From assembly GCA_033032175.1 (NCBI GenBank), contig CM065322.1, positions 2,728,001 through 2,792,000 of the forward strand: 64,000 nt of DNA, given 5' to 3'. A program made the position numbers and the translations under genes. Under the pieces are notes generated by a model that was not told the origin of the DNA, searched no databases, and was given only the letters and a program-made list of their open reading frames with translations. The DNA comes from Saturnia japonica. Lineage: Eukaryota; Arthropoda; Insecta; Lepidoptera; Saturniidae. Positions 36,353 through 46,914 of this stretch are shown in pieces; positions within the stretch are counted from its first letter, which is position 1; every line of letters starts with the position of its first letter.

Positions 36353-36420
36353 AGGCTGTCATGTATTTATATGAACTGGGTATTTTTTAAATACTTTATC
36401 GGTTTTACTATTTGACTTCA

Positions 36421-36825
36421 ATCTCCCCTGATGATAAGTGATGATATGGCATAAGATAGTAACATACTGGCTTTCAAGTGCAGCTCCCGGAACATTAATA
36501 CCATCATGCCTGTATTACCCGAAGGGTCAGAGCAGAGGTGTACTTATGTACACCCACAGTTCGCCGAGTATGTTTTAGGTCCCAAGTAATAAGGGGCGAG
36601 CTTATTGCCATTAATCGTGAACGAAACCAAACTCCGAGCTACTACTGAGAATTTCATAGGAAAAACCTAATAACATTTTGCTCGACCTGGGATTCGAACC
36701 CAGAACCTCGCTCATAGCAGTCGCGCTTACGACCACTAGGCTAACGAGGCAGAACATACCTATAGGTATTTATTGACAGATGTTAAATTATAAGCTGGTA
36801 GCTGGCTAGATGGATATTAGAATAT
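36421..36825 (-). repeat. SINE family 2, copy 2, split by SINE family 1
   Basis: The plus-sense left part, GGCTTTCAAGTGCAGCTCCC then GGAACAT, matches family 2. The sequence resumes after the inserted SINE with AACATACCTATAGG, TTGACAGATG and GCTGGTAGCTGGCTAGATGG. In the unsplit copy at 52021-52353 these two parts are contiguous. The copy is therefore older than its insert at 36497-36752. Confidence 0.78.
36497..36752 (-). repeat. tRNA-derived SINE, family 1, copy 4 (nested)
   Basis: Minus-strand head CTGCCTCGTTAGCCTAGTGG with an intact A box, and an intact B box CTGGGTTCGAATCCC. The body matches the family throughout. It interrupts a family-2 SINE; GAACAT occurs on both sides and is the probable target duplication. 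Confidence 0.88.
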
Positions 36826-36899
36826 ATTGTACTATCGTGTAATGATAGCAAATATTTATTTCGGTGAAATTTTGTTAATAAAGTGATTAAAAGTGACTG

Positions 36900-37242
36900 G
36901 TCCCGTAAAAAAAAAACTTTTTGAGATAAGTCTATCCAGGTTATCGGTACATTCTGTGTCAGGTCTACCCAACTCCATCTTCCGGTACATAGCTGCCACT
37001 CTATGACCCCATCAGCCATCCGTTCTGCGAACAATGTGCTCTGCCCAGTCCCACTTCAGTCTAGTTATTTCGAAGGTTATGTGTCTTTTGTGAATCTTCT
37101 TTTTTCTAATTTCACCTGGCAAAGAAATTCCAAGCATGACCCTTTCCATTGCCCTTTGATTGAGTTTGAGATTTTTTACGGGGCCCATAGTTACAGAACA
37201 CGTTTCAGGGCCGTAAGTCATCACGTCAACACACACTGGTGA
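36900..37242 (-). pseudogene. RTE-like LINE C-terminal fragment
   Basis: The minus strand reads VMTYGPETCSVTM, then RAMERVMLGISLPGEIR, then ITRLKWDWAEHIVRRTDG. After a frameshift near 37020, it continues with VIEWQLCTGRWS. This is the standard C-terminal region of RTE-type insect retrotransposon ORFs (LPVLTYGAETW, QRAMERxMLGxxLxDxIRN, KWxWAGHIARRxDxRW). Endonuclease and RT core are missing. Confidence 0.82.
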
Positions 37243-37869
37243 AAGACTTACGTAATATTAAATCAATAATATTACTCCTGTTATTGCATTTAAACCAGTT
37301 AAAGAATCTATGGTACATTTTGGCAAAAGTAGACTGTGGCATTTTTGCTTTCATATTATTATTTAAAAATCTGGACGAGCCTACTCGCTAATAGCCTGTA
37401 ACTTGGACACAAAAGTCGTTAAGTGTAAACCAACTGCTGCCATGTAAATGAGCCGTTCGTGTTTATTGTTTCTAGTTTTAATTGAAGCTCAAACAGTGGT
37501 CGCCGTCGTGTCGGTCGATGTTGCTGTCATAACATAACCACCTGTATGTTAACGACGCGATTTGTTAGAATCGGTTATGATTTTTTCTTAGTTCTACACA
37601 TCGACCCTAACATAATAAGTCGACTTTGTGTCTTAAATTTAAAACGTAAATCGTTCGAACTAAAAGTTATATACCATTAGTAGTTACAATTCTTTGTCAT
37701 ATTACTTACGTTTGTTTTCCTAATTTCTTCTACTACTACTTGCTTTCTCTCTAACTTAAATTTTATTGTACTTTTTATAATAGCATTTACACATACCGCT
37801 GGCCGTCTTCTATCTAATGAGTCCCCAGTGTGAGAAATTATACGGTTTCACTTAAAATCTTTTCTATCA
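37243..37869. other. no feature recognised
   Basis: No gene. A GTGGTCGCCGTCGTGTCGGT patch near 37496-37516 is locally GC-rich. Confidence 0.4.
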
Positions 37870-38060
37870 TATTTAATCCCCGACGCAAACAGGGTGCTAT
37901 ATTACGTATCGTGTCTATCTGAGGCATGGTAGCTCCCAAATAGCTCAACCAATTAGGATCTATAGTTTTTTTGTTTGAAAAGTGAATTGATCGAGAGTAT
38001 CCTTAGCTATGATTCAAGAAAATCTGTTCAGCCGTTCAGCAGTTCGTTTGAAGACTATCT
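37870..38060 (+). repeat. dispersed moth repeat fragment
   Basis: CCCCGACGCAAACAGGGTG, GGCATGGTAGCTCCCAAATA, GTTTGAAAAGTGAATTGATC and CTGTTCAGCCGTTCAGCAGT follow the order of a frequent moth repeat, probably a LINE 3' region. Recognition is from memory. Confidence 0.55.
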
Positions 38061-38399
38061 ACTCTTTTCTAGTTGATTAATGGTGGTCCATCTTCCATTA
38101 GTCTGATCGAGTCAACATTTGGTATTTTGTCTCTTCAATGATATCAGGATAACATGGCAGCATCACTATCTCCTCACCAACTTAGATCAGAGATATCATA
38201 TTTTGGCTCATTGGAATGGTCTCTATGAATAGTTTATTTGTGGTGGTGGTTTCTTAAATTTGCAATTTTCCTTAAGCTTTAGCCAAGAAGTATTTCTTTA
38301 GTGGTTAACGCTAACCAAAAAACGAAAACAAGAAATGTTAAAAATGCGATAAGCGACAATAACAAAATACTATTAACTTCCTTTACGTAAAACAATTAC
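38061..38399. other. no feature recognised
   Basis: Nothing seen in this short interval. Confidence 0.4.
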
Positions 38400-38572
38400 G
38401 TCCTGGTGTACCTTCGAAGTTTAATGTCTAATTCCAATGAAAATAAAATGGAACCGCCCTTGCCAACCAAAGGAGAATCATCCGAATTTGTCCATAAACA
38501 ATGAAGTTATGGCTGAAAATCCAGAAAAAAAAACATTTGAATTGGTAACCTCCTTCTATAGAGGTTACTCGA
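38400..38572 (-). repeat. dispersed repeat F, copy 4
   Basis: Inverted, diverged copy: plus-sense GAATCATCCGAATTTGTCCA then TAAACAATGAAGTTATGGCT, ending with TTGAATTGGTAACCTCCTTC. Confidence 0.72.
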
Positions 38573-39507
38573 AATTATGGAACATGGTTTTCTTTTTTGT
38601 AATTTTTTAAAATGTAATATTGTCTTTTACTGATCTGTGGATGTAATATTGTCAATATTGTCAGCGTCCTATGTGATCAGGTTGAAACTTCAACCTAAAA
38701 CAGCAGATCATGGCACGTATTAGAAATCACTAAGACACTTTTATGGAAAATAGATCAAGCAAGAATATAAACTAAAACTTACATTTTTTTTCATAAAATT
38801 ATAACTGTCGTTACAATTTCTTTTTAAATAAAAATGTACTTTATTTGTGAAATCATTTTAATATAAAACTTAAAACGAAACTTTGTATGTAAAGTTATAT
38901 AGTATATTTTAATTTGAACTAATAAAACATCGCCCGATGTTATTAATATCAATTAGGTATAATTCAATCGCAAACTTTTCGATAGACGATCACTCACAAC
39001 GATTTAAAGTCGATATTATTTTAAGGAAGTTTATTTCTTCACACGTTTTATTATAACTTAGATATACCGGATCCATCAATTACACTTTAAAACTTTCTTC
39101 ACGTAATTGGAGTTTGTTGTCAATTTTAATATTTTACTTAAATTTTGTTGAAAGAAATTTTTTGTTTTGAGAACGATAACATCGAATTAAGTAATTGTAA
39201 AGGAGTCGAACAAACGTTTTTTAAGGGTAATTTATCCTTTGTGATAGTTTTTACCTATTATAAAGATAATTTTCCCAGCGGGTTGATATATACAGGTCTG
39301 TATTGAAAAAAGAGTACAATCTGAATTTGTAAATCCTGAAATTTTGAATACCTGTAAGTAATAATAATCTTACAAAAAAAGTTTTCAAATTTTAACAATT
39401 TACATATTAATTATTTTGAAATCTTATTATTCATAAATGTTTTTATGACTTGTGGTCTACATTGGTACATTATTTTATTAATTCATTGTTGAAAAAAAAT
39501 TGTTTTA
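38573..39507. other. no feature recognised
   Basis: AT-rich, many homopolymer runs, no gene seen. Confidence 0.45.
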
Positions 39508-40601
39508 GGGCCGATTTCTCAACCGTCAGATAAAGTTTTATCTAAAAAATAAATATGACGTTATAACATATTATAATGTATGGAATAACTGTCAAAATTG
39601 AAATATTATTATTATTAGAGTTGTGCCGATTATGACTTTGGTCGATTAGTTGATTAATCGATTGTAAAGGGGCCGACTATTCGTCTAAGCCGATTACGGT
39701 TTCGGGGATTTCCGTAACATTTCATTTACAGCTGAATTGCGCGCAAGTTACAACTGCTGCCTGGGAGAGTTTCGGAAACTGTTTTGTTTACTTCACATTG
39801 TTTCTTGATTTTTGCTTTTGTACAGATCAGAGCTGTGTTTTTGTGTAAAAAAAATCAGTTGTCTGTAAATTCGGTTTACTGACGATAGTTGAACGTGACA
39901 ACGTCATAAGGAAATACTGATGGAATGGCATCATTTTTCAAAAGAAAGTTTTAATTTTATTTGTTTCGTAGATACTTTGTATGGATATAGGGAAGGAGGT
40001 AAATGGAAATGACAATTGAATTGATCAAGTTAAATTTATTTGTACGCATAAATACAAATAGTTCTGTTAACTTATTGTTATAGTTTTGTCAATTATAGCA
40101 TAACCTACAATCGCTGCACTAGCGGACCGATGCTATTTATTTTAATGATGAAAACACTTATATTCGACAATATATCACTGAACATATATTTAATATCGAA
40201 AGAATCATTACCTTTATCGCCGCAATTATCGTTGCTATAAACAATTGACACCACATTCACTTTTCTCTGCATTTCATACTTGACGAAAACATGTAAATGT
40301 ATTATTGTATAGCAGCTGTCAATGCGGACACGTCGCACACTCAAGTAGGAGAGAGACAGATGTCGAACGCTGCCGAACGCGGAGGCCGATTGTGCCTCTT
40401 TGTCGCTCGTTCCGCGTTCTCGCTTGCACTTCTAGCCTTAAGTGGAACGCCTCAGAGCGAGGTAACGCCGCATGAGACATGTTTTTTCGCGTGCAGCCGG
40501 CTCCATCGAATTATAAACGTTGTCACGTCAAATTTTTTTTTTGTATAAAGATAATACTGTTATTGTTCATTATAGTAAAAGAGTTCAATTAAAATTTAAA
40601 C

Positions 40602-40790
40602 ATGTCAAAAAATAAAGAGTCGTGTATGGTTTTTTTTAAGAAATTGGACAATGATTCCCGTCATGTCAAGTTTAACCAATGTCAAGTGGTCAATTTCTCG
40701 TGGTGGGCAGAGAAAATCAGCAAGTACTACAAGTATGTAAAACCACATTAAATACCGACATCCAACCCTGATACCTCAAATAGGTGCTCA
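40602..40790 (+). pseudogene. hAT transposase, BED zinc-finger remnant
   Basis: From the ATG at 40602 the frame reads VFFKKLDNDSRHVKFNQCQV. A shift of frame then gives SRGGQRKSASTTSM, a stop, and NHIKYRHPT. The order W/F-x-x-F...C-x2-C...H-x3-H is that of a BED finger, the DNA-binding domain at the N-terminus of many hAT transposases. The first Cys of the finger appears replaced by Phe (VKFNQC). It is not functional. Confidence 0.7.
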
Positions 40791-41183
40791 AATGTTCGAC
40801 CACAGACGATTCTTCCCTGTTGCAAATCTAAGCAGAATTACTTACAACAGTGCCTACTCCGTCAACTTCAGTGTCATCAGACGTCAGTTTATGTCAGAAT
40901 GCCAACGAAACATTGAAGATATAAAATATAAAAAATAAATTATATATAATATAATATATGATATATAGAAATAAAATAAATGTAACTTAAATAAGTACTT
41001 AGCTGTAAGTTTTCTTAAAATATTAAAATAAAATAAAATAGTTTTGCTGTACAATGCTCACGTGAATACTCAAGATCAAGAGTACATCAATATTGCGATA
41101 GATTAGATGATTGCACTTTGATAACCAGCCATTGTCAACTATTGAAAATACTAGCTTTAGAAACTTGATGAGATTAGAAACTT

Positions 41184-41420
41184 GTGAAACAAAAATATAA
41201 CACACCGAGCAGAAAGTATTTCACAGAGAACATTATTTCTCAAGCGTACAATGAGACTATATCTGAAATAAGAAGAGGAGTGATGAGAGCAGCTGCAAAT
41301 TCTATCACTACTGACATGTGGACAAACATAAATAACAAAGAAATTTTTTTTGAGTATTACAGCTAACTGGTTTGACAATAGTTTTAATTATCATCACGCA
41401 GTATGTATGATATGAGTTCG
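41184..41420 (+). pseudogene. hAT transposase, middle fragment
   Basis: The 60-codon frame reads YNTPSRKYFTENIISQAYNE and then NSITTDMWTNINNKE. In ZBED-like hAT transposases, PSRxYFxxxxIPxxY followed by TTDxWT is the start of the catalytic RNase H-like domain, and the first Asp of the DDE triad lies in TTDMWT. After a stop, TANWFDNSFNYHHAV continues the domain before decay. The second Asp would lie in the fragment near 42000. Confidence 0.75.
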
Positions 41421-41559
41421 TTTTTTCTCTGCCAAAACATAGGATAAAATTTGCAGAAAAACAATACTGGTTCCTTAGTTCTAGAATTTATAACAAAATC
41501 AATAAAAAAAAATATTTTTCATCTAAATAAACACAAATGTAAAATGAAATTAAAAGAAT

Positions 41560-41999
41560 GGATTCTTACACTAAACTATAATGACATTGAATAGCTTTTG
41601 TTAGCTAATTAATATGCTTATCATTCAACCTCTCATTTCTTGCAATTAGAATATTTCTAACTTACGACCATCTTCCTATTCATATTTACCCACGCATTCA
41701 CACACATACTTCTCGTGCACTCTTAAGGTAGTCAGTTTATAATAAGTTTATTTTTATTAAATATTCAAATAGTATAGAAATAAGTAGAATAATAGAGAAT
41801 AATGATTTTGCTGTAATTTTATACGCCGCACGAGGACTTTCATTTTTTTTTTTTTTTTTATTTCTCTTGTTTTGTGTTTTCGTAGATTGTAAAAAACCTG
41901 ATATCCAAGATACAAGATTTCTTAGTTTGGGTATCAGGGCATGCTTCATTTGTATTTTCGTTCTTTCATAACAAATAAAAATTTATTATTATTATTAGT
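41560..41999 (+). repeat. probable LINE 3' end inside the hAT element
   Basis: Ends AAATAAAAATTTATTATTATTATTAG, an (ATT)n tail of the kind seen in CR1-group LINEs, and falls exactly in the gap of the hAT coding remnants. It also contains a T13-14 run near 41845. The 5' boundary is not defined and no RT motif is visible. Confidence 0.4.
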
Positions 42000-42200
42000 A
42001 TCGCAAATTAAACATTTCCATGAAACACACGCTGCCAATAATTTAAAAAAATGTTTAGAAGAAATTCCAACTTTGTGGGATATAGATACGATCAAAATTC
42101 ACGCTATTGTATGAGACAACCGCAGAAATGTGAGGAAAGCAATCAACAATTAAGCAAGTAATTTTAGAAACTGATTACCAAAGGAAAGGTTGCTTTGCTT
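42000..42200 (+). pseudogene. hAT transposase, downstream fragment
   Basis: Reads QIKHFHETHAANNLKKCLEE then IPTLWDIDTIKIHAIV, a stop, and DNRRNVRKAI, with CFTF after more stops. This parallels the hAT block xKIHxVxRDNAxNMxKAM...CFAHxLQL that holds the second catalytic Asp (RDN). It is separated from the preceding fragment by about 570 bases that include an (ATT)n-tailed insert. Confidence 0.7.
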
Positions 42201-42448
42201 TACATTTCAAAATGTGTAAGACTGATTATAAAGTAAAAATATTAATAAACAATCAAGGTTTATATTTAATGTAATTTCCCCTACATACGTTTTGTTGAGA
42301 AATACGTACAAAGTAATAAGCCGGATAGTCAGCGCTCTATGTGGAATAGTCGCCGACTAGTCGTCGACTACGATAGTGGCCGGATAGTCGGCACATCTCT
42401 AATTATTATTCATCAAATAAAATTATCTGACGATTGAAAGTTCAGCCT

Positions 42449-43774
42449 TTAAATTAATATACAAATGTCACACGAAAACGTCTAGTTTGCTTGTAGCAAC
42501 TACTTCACAATAGTCAAAATTCTTGAGCAACCTACAAATATTTTACATTTTAAGCGAAATATCGCATCTGAGAAAAATGAAATTGAAAAATGTTTACTAT
42601 TCTTAGAAAGCTCTTTGGAATTATTCAATCCATTAAATATTTTAAGCGAATTTCTTTAATTACAAAAAAGTAACATATTTTCACACACTTAAAAAAATTG
42701 TTGTATCATAAGGTCATAACTAAAGACACAAAACACAGAATACTTTTAACTAATTCACTAAATAGAAACATCAAACGCAACGTTATAGAGTAATATTGAA
42801 TATTTTTGTGTATTTCAAAACATCTGAACTCTAATGTAAATACATATTATTAGTAGATATTACAATGCGTACAGTTGACATTATTATATATATATAATAT
42901 GTACATAAGTACAACATAATTACGGTTCAGTTGTTAGTATAGTGTAAGTTGCACGTACGCACTGTTATACTACTTATGCTGCGAGATGATTGCTAAGACC
43001 GTGTTCACATAGTCGTTCAATATTCATTTATTTAATATTTCTTTCAAAGCAATCTATATAAAATAGTTTGGTGCAGCGAATAACTAATCACAGTGTCTAA
43101 TATCGCTACGGTATAATTTTTGAGATCTCATAAAGTAATTAAAATGAATATATTTCAATTATATCATAAAATTCTGCGAATTGGAGAAGAAAATGGAAAC
43201 CTATATTTTTTGTACATAATATGTTCCGTCCCAAGTCATTATAGTCCGATTGAGATAAAATTTAGTGATTTATTGTACGCACAGATTAGATGGCATGCAA
43301 GTCGTTTGATTTTCAAGACAATGAGAAAGAAGTCCCTGGCTTACAAAGTGTTAAATGATACATTATAATCCAAAGAGTAAGTAAATCTTAGAAAAAAAAA
43401 AAAACAATATGTAATTTGATGCTTGGCAGTGATGCTTAAATAAAGGTTTTCTATTAATCAAATTGTGTAAGTTGTTGTTTTTGTTTTGTTCCTATTTTAC
43501 ATTTTAACCCTAACATAAAATGTAGCAAATTCTAAACAACTTGAATTAAATATTAATATTAACTGATATGACGCATGTTCTTTGTTGTGACAGGTTGAAT
43601 CACCTTTGCCTGGATTACCATTACATTTAAACTGAATTGTGTGTACAAATTTTATATAGAAATTGTGTTCAGTCTGTCCTTGATACTTGTATTAGAAGTT
43701 TAATCCAAAATGGTGTATTTTATCTTGTACTAACTAAACGAATAAGTTTTTCGATTCGATTGATTCTTTTATCT
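42449..43774. other. no firm gene
   Basis: A plus-strand 82-codon ORF at 43120-43368 ends in a Lys/Arg-rich stretch but matches nothing I know. A poly(A) run at 43392-43404 follows it, so it may be a retroposed scrap. TATATATATAAT occurs near 42888-42899. Confidence 0.35.
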
Positions 43775-43963
43775 TCTTCTTACCCTCATTCCACTTTTCT
43801 CTGTATGCTTTCATCTCAGTATTCATACTTTTTAAACATAATTCATAATTCCTCACACGACCATCCACACCTTCTACGGTCTTCCTCTACTCCTATATCC
43901 ATCCACCTTCATAATTAACGTTCTTCTAGATAAATGACTTTCATTCCTTCTCATGACGTGCCA
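43775..43963 (-). pseudogene. LINE ORF C-terminal fragment
   Basis: The minus strand reads WHVMRRNESHLSRRTLIM then KVDGYRSRGRP, a TAG stop and KVWM, and further on MKAYREKWNE in another frame. GHVMRR...RGRPKxRWxD followed by AxDRxxWK is the C-terminal signature of several non-LTR retrotransposon ORFs. The T-rich interruption and stops show decay. Family is not determined. Confidence 0.72.
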
Positions 43964-43975
43964 ATACCACGCTAT

Positions 43976-44824
43976 TTATTTATTTATTCTTCTTTAAATA
44001 CAAGCTAATATTATACTCTAACCTTTATTAAATACAAAAAAGTTGAGAGGTGTCAAGGGACACCCGGATGGAACGAAGTTCCTTGCGATTAATTAGTGAA
44101 GGAATTGTAATAATTTTTTTTTTTTTAAGTTATAATAATATTTTTTTATTATTAACAAATATAATGTAATATAAACTTAATCAGTAGGCTCAATTTTAGT
44201 AATAATTGGCTTGTGGTAACTGAAGTAGGAAACATATATTTGGGAATTCTATTTTATTTAAATGTCTTGAAAAAACTGCATCAATGGTAGTATTATATTT
44301 TGTTGTTCTGTTCAATGCGAAATAAAACGAAAATATCTGGCTTGCTTTCTATAAGAGAGAGAGAGAGAGAGACAGACAGAGAAACATGCGCACGCCGCAC
44401 AGCTTACAATAGCTATAGCAAAAAGTGTCGTTACAACTTTTCGTGAGATTTTTTTCCGTCTAGCCCCCTTTCACAACGCGCGATAAGAAACTTCGTTCCA
44501 AATATTATATGTAGATCGTATAATAGAGCGTTGTAAACGCACCTTTACATGTGCGCAAGCGCAGCTGTACGATGCGCGCTCGCTACCGGTTTTGTGGGCT
44601 AACGACCCCCTTCCCCGCACTGCCTATCGATCGCTGGCGCCGAGCGAAACGGAAAATTTTATAGCCTTTATTAGAACGACGTTTCTGTTTTTAAAATAAT
44701 TACCAACATTCGATGAGAGATTTCTTGTGTCTCAAGTTCATCTTTTATAGATAAGCTCAGTTTCAAATGATTGTTACTAACTACGGTATTTTGAAAATAC
44801 CGACACGCTAATAATTGTATATAG
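43976..44824. other. non-coding; (GA)n run and GC-rich patch
   Basis: A (GA)n microsatellite lies at 44354-44372. GGAACGAAGTTCC at 44089-44101 has its inverse (GAAACTTCGTTCC) at 44488-44500, suggesting ends of a small inverted-repeat element of about 410 bases. 44545-44650 is GC-rich (contains GATCGCTGGCGCCGAGCG). Identity unknown. Confidence 0.4.
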
Positions 44825-44965
44825 CTTTTCACGCGACTTTGTCTGCGTGATCTTCTTACCTTGGCTTTCTACAGGTCCCACGATGAAGGTACCATTTCAA
44901 GATTAATTGCAATTCGTTCAGAAGTTTTATAATAAAAAGGAAACAAACAGACAGATGAATAGCGA
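44825..44965 (+). repeat. LINE-tail repeat, type H
   Basis: TTTTCACGCGACTTTGTCTG then CGTGATCTTC at the start, CAATTCGTTCAGAAGTTT and AAACAAACAGACAGA at the end. Same tail logic as 30762-31165 but well diverged. Confidence 0.55.
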
Positions 44966-45411
44966 TACTTTCGCATTTATAATAAAAGTGTGGATGAATT
45001 TATTTATATTTACTGAATACAATTTTCTGCTTCGATTATTACAATCCTTGAATATTTTTCTACGAATATCATGTGCCTACAACAGTCCATAGAGTCCAAA
45101 TGGATTTTACTTAATAATATTCAAAATTTCAATAAATAAAAAAAAACAGTTGAAGAATAATTATTATGCTTTTAAATAAAATAGACCAAAGCCACCTACA
45201 TTATTTATAATAGATTCCTTTATTTTATTTATAATATTATGTTACATTTTATGAGAAATCAGTACTTTTGTCTTAGTTATTTGATTATTTTAATTACTAT
45301 TATAAATACAGTTACACAGCAGGCTATAACGAGTTATGTGATATTTTTTTTAAATTAATTCATAATAGTACTCGTCACGTAACTGATATACTGATTTCTA
45401 CTCTATTTATA

Positions 45412-45650
45412 ACAGACTTCAAAAAAAGAACGAGACTTTCAACTCGAATGTATTTTTTATGGATGTTCAGCCACAACTTCATTGATTATGAACCGATTTG
45501 GATAATTTTTCTTAATTGGAAAGGGGGTAGATAGGTACGTAAATGGTAGTACCATTTAAATTTGACTAAAATTGGCCCTTCAACTTCTAAGATACACCAG
45601 GGAACTTCTCAAAAACATTTCGAATAGGATTTCTTCTTTGTTAAAAATTG
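45412..45650 (+). repeat. dispersed repeat F, copy 5
   Basis: CAGACTTCAAAAAAAGAACG, GTTCAGCCACAACTTCATTG and TATGAACCGATTTGGATAAT match the family; ACACCAGGGAACTTC closes it. Confidence 0.75.
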
Positions 45651-46261
45651 TCTTTTATGTTCTGAATTGAATCCGTAGCCGGTTGAAAAAAAAAGTGACT
45701 TTGTATCTGAGCACTGATTAGTTTCAACAATTTATTGAAAGAAATCAAGCTAGATTCAGTGTTAATAATGCAAAGCTCCGAATAAAGCAGACGTGTGTTG
45801 CGAATCAAACGACGTTAACGCGATTCTAAATTTAAATACAAACGTGCGAGCGAGACGGCGAGTGTGCTCGTACTCGCGTGCGTAGATTTCATTTAGACTG
45901 GATCTGGTTTGAAATATCTAATTTCAGTAATCACAAAAAAAAATTATGTCATAAAATGAAATGTAGGAGGCCGCGTTTAGTGCATACAAACATATTCGTC
46001 TGTTTTATGCCTGGATAACGGCACTAAAGCAAATTATTTTACACCATAAAATATTTATCTACTGCTACCATGTTCCTATGCTTTATTTTTCCGCAATTAT
46101 AAGTACTAGGAGCCTTTTCAAAATTGCCTAATAACACCAGCGTTACCAAAAACCCACTTAAAAAGAAAATTGACGAACAAAAAAATTAAGATAAACCTAA
46201 TTATCTTGTGTATAGCCAAAATATTCTTAAATTATATTCCTAAAACATATTGTTGTGACCT
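45651..46261. other. no feature recognised
   Basis: GCGAGCGAGACGGCGAG at 45847-45863 is a small GC-rich patch. No gene seen. Confidence 0.4.
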
Positions 46262-46704
46262 GTTACAATGCGATTAAAAAGATTAAGAAACTCCTGTTCC
46301 CGAAATATCTCGAAGCAACTACAAACTTCTCGGGACTTAGAAATAATGTTCGCGTCGTAAACAACCGCGGTGCATATTTGTGTAAACATCGCAGTTTATA
46401 CACATGTATAGGGCTGATCGCCTCGATTACGTCATCGAGTCGGCATAAAAATAAAAGTCGAGAAAATTATCGACGATTCACGATTTTTCTGCGATCGTTT
46501 AGAGTAGGTATTTAAGCGACACAGGCGCGGCGCCGAGGCAGTTCAGTTTTGAATTATAAAGAGATTACAACGAGCGATAAAAAGGAAGCGCAACCACAGT
46601 GTAATAAATAATTGTTGTGAGTTGGTGTATTTCATAACGGTGTGAAATTGAAATAAATCTTCTTCACGTCAAACATCGGCATTTTAATACCCACGGGTGT
46701 AACA
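46262..46704 (+). repeat. probable solo LTR
   Basis: A 443-base block starting TGTTACA and ending TGTAACA, an inverted terminal pair of the TG...CA type. Inside are a TATA-like TATTTAA at 46509-46515, an initiator-like TTCAGT at 46542-46547, and AATAAA motifs near 46604 and 46651. That is the promoter-then-polyadenylation layout of an LTR. No partner LTR or coding region lies next to it, and I could not find a target duplication (TGACC on the left, GTAAT on the right), which lowers confidence. Confidence 0.5.
46509..46547 (+). promoter_or_regulatory. TATA/initiator pair in the LTR-like block
   Basis: TATTTAA followed about 36 bases later by TTCAGT with its A at 46545, close to the normal TATA-to-start distance for arthropod RNA polymerase II promoters. 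The GC-rich stretch GGCGCGGCGCCG lies between them. Confidence 0.4.
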
Positions 46705-46914
46705 GTAATCGTTTTAATAATCAGTTCAAATTTGAAAAATAAAATAGGGGAACACGAAATTATTATGATTTCATTTATTTTTTAAAATTTAAATCAGCAG
46801 CAATAGCATTCTATTAAAATACATGTAAATATGTATATTCTTCAAATGTTTCGATGACTGCGTTTCATGAGAAATAGGGCAACAAGAAATTTCTTTCGAG
46901 ATTTCTGTCTACTT

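Larger units (their letters stand above)
39616..42401 (+). mobile_element. decayed hAT transposon nested in the MITE
   Basis: A 2786-base element with inverted ends: TAGAGTTGTGCCGATTAT on the left and TAGAGATGTGCCGACTAT as the reverse complement of the right (16 of 18 identical). An 8-base direct repeat ATTATTAT flanks it (39608-39615 and 42402-42409), as expected for hAT, though the repeat is low in complexity. Inside lie remnants of a BED-finger transposase (40602-40790, 41184-41420, 42000-42200), a GC-rich insert near 40320-40500, and a probable LINE tail ending in (ATT)n at about 41984-41999. Confidence 0.85.
39508..42448. mobile_element. Harbinger-type MITE split by a hAT element
   Basis: The outer element has imperfect inverted ends: GGGCCGATTTCTCAACCGTC then AGATAA on the left, and AGGCTGAACTTTCAATCGTC then AGATAA as the reverse complement of the right (20 of 26 identical). 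TTA flanks both sides (39505-39507 and 42449-42451), the usual PIF/Harbinger target. Without the nested hAT element and its target duplication the MITE would be only about 147 bases, with no coding content. Confidence 0.72.
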
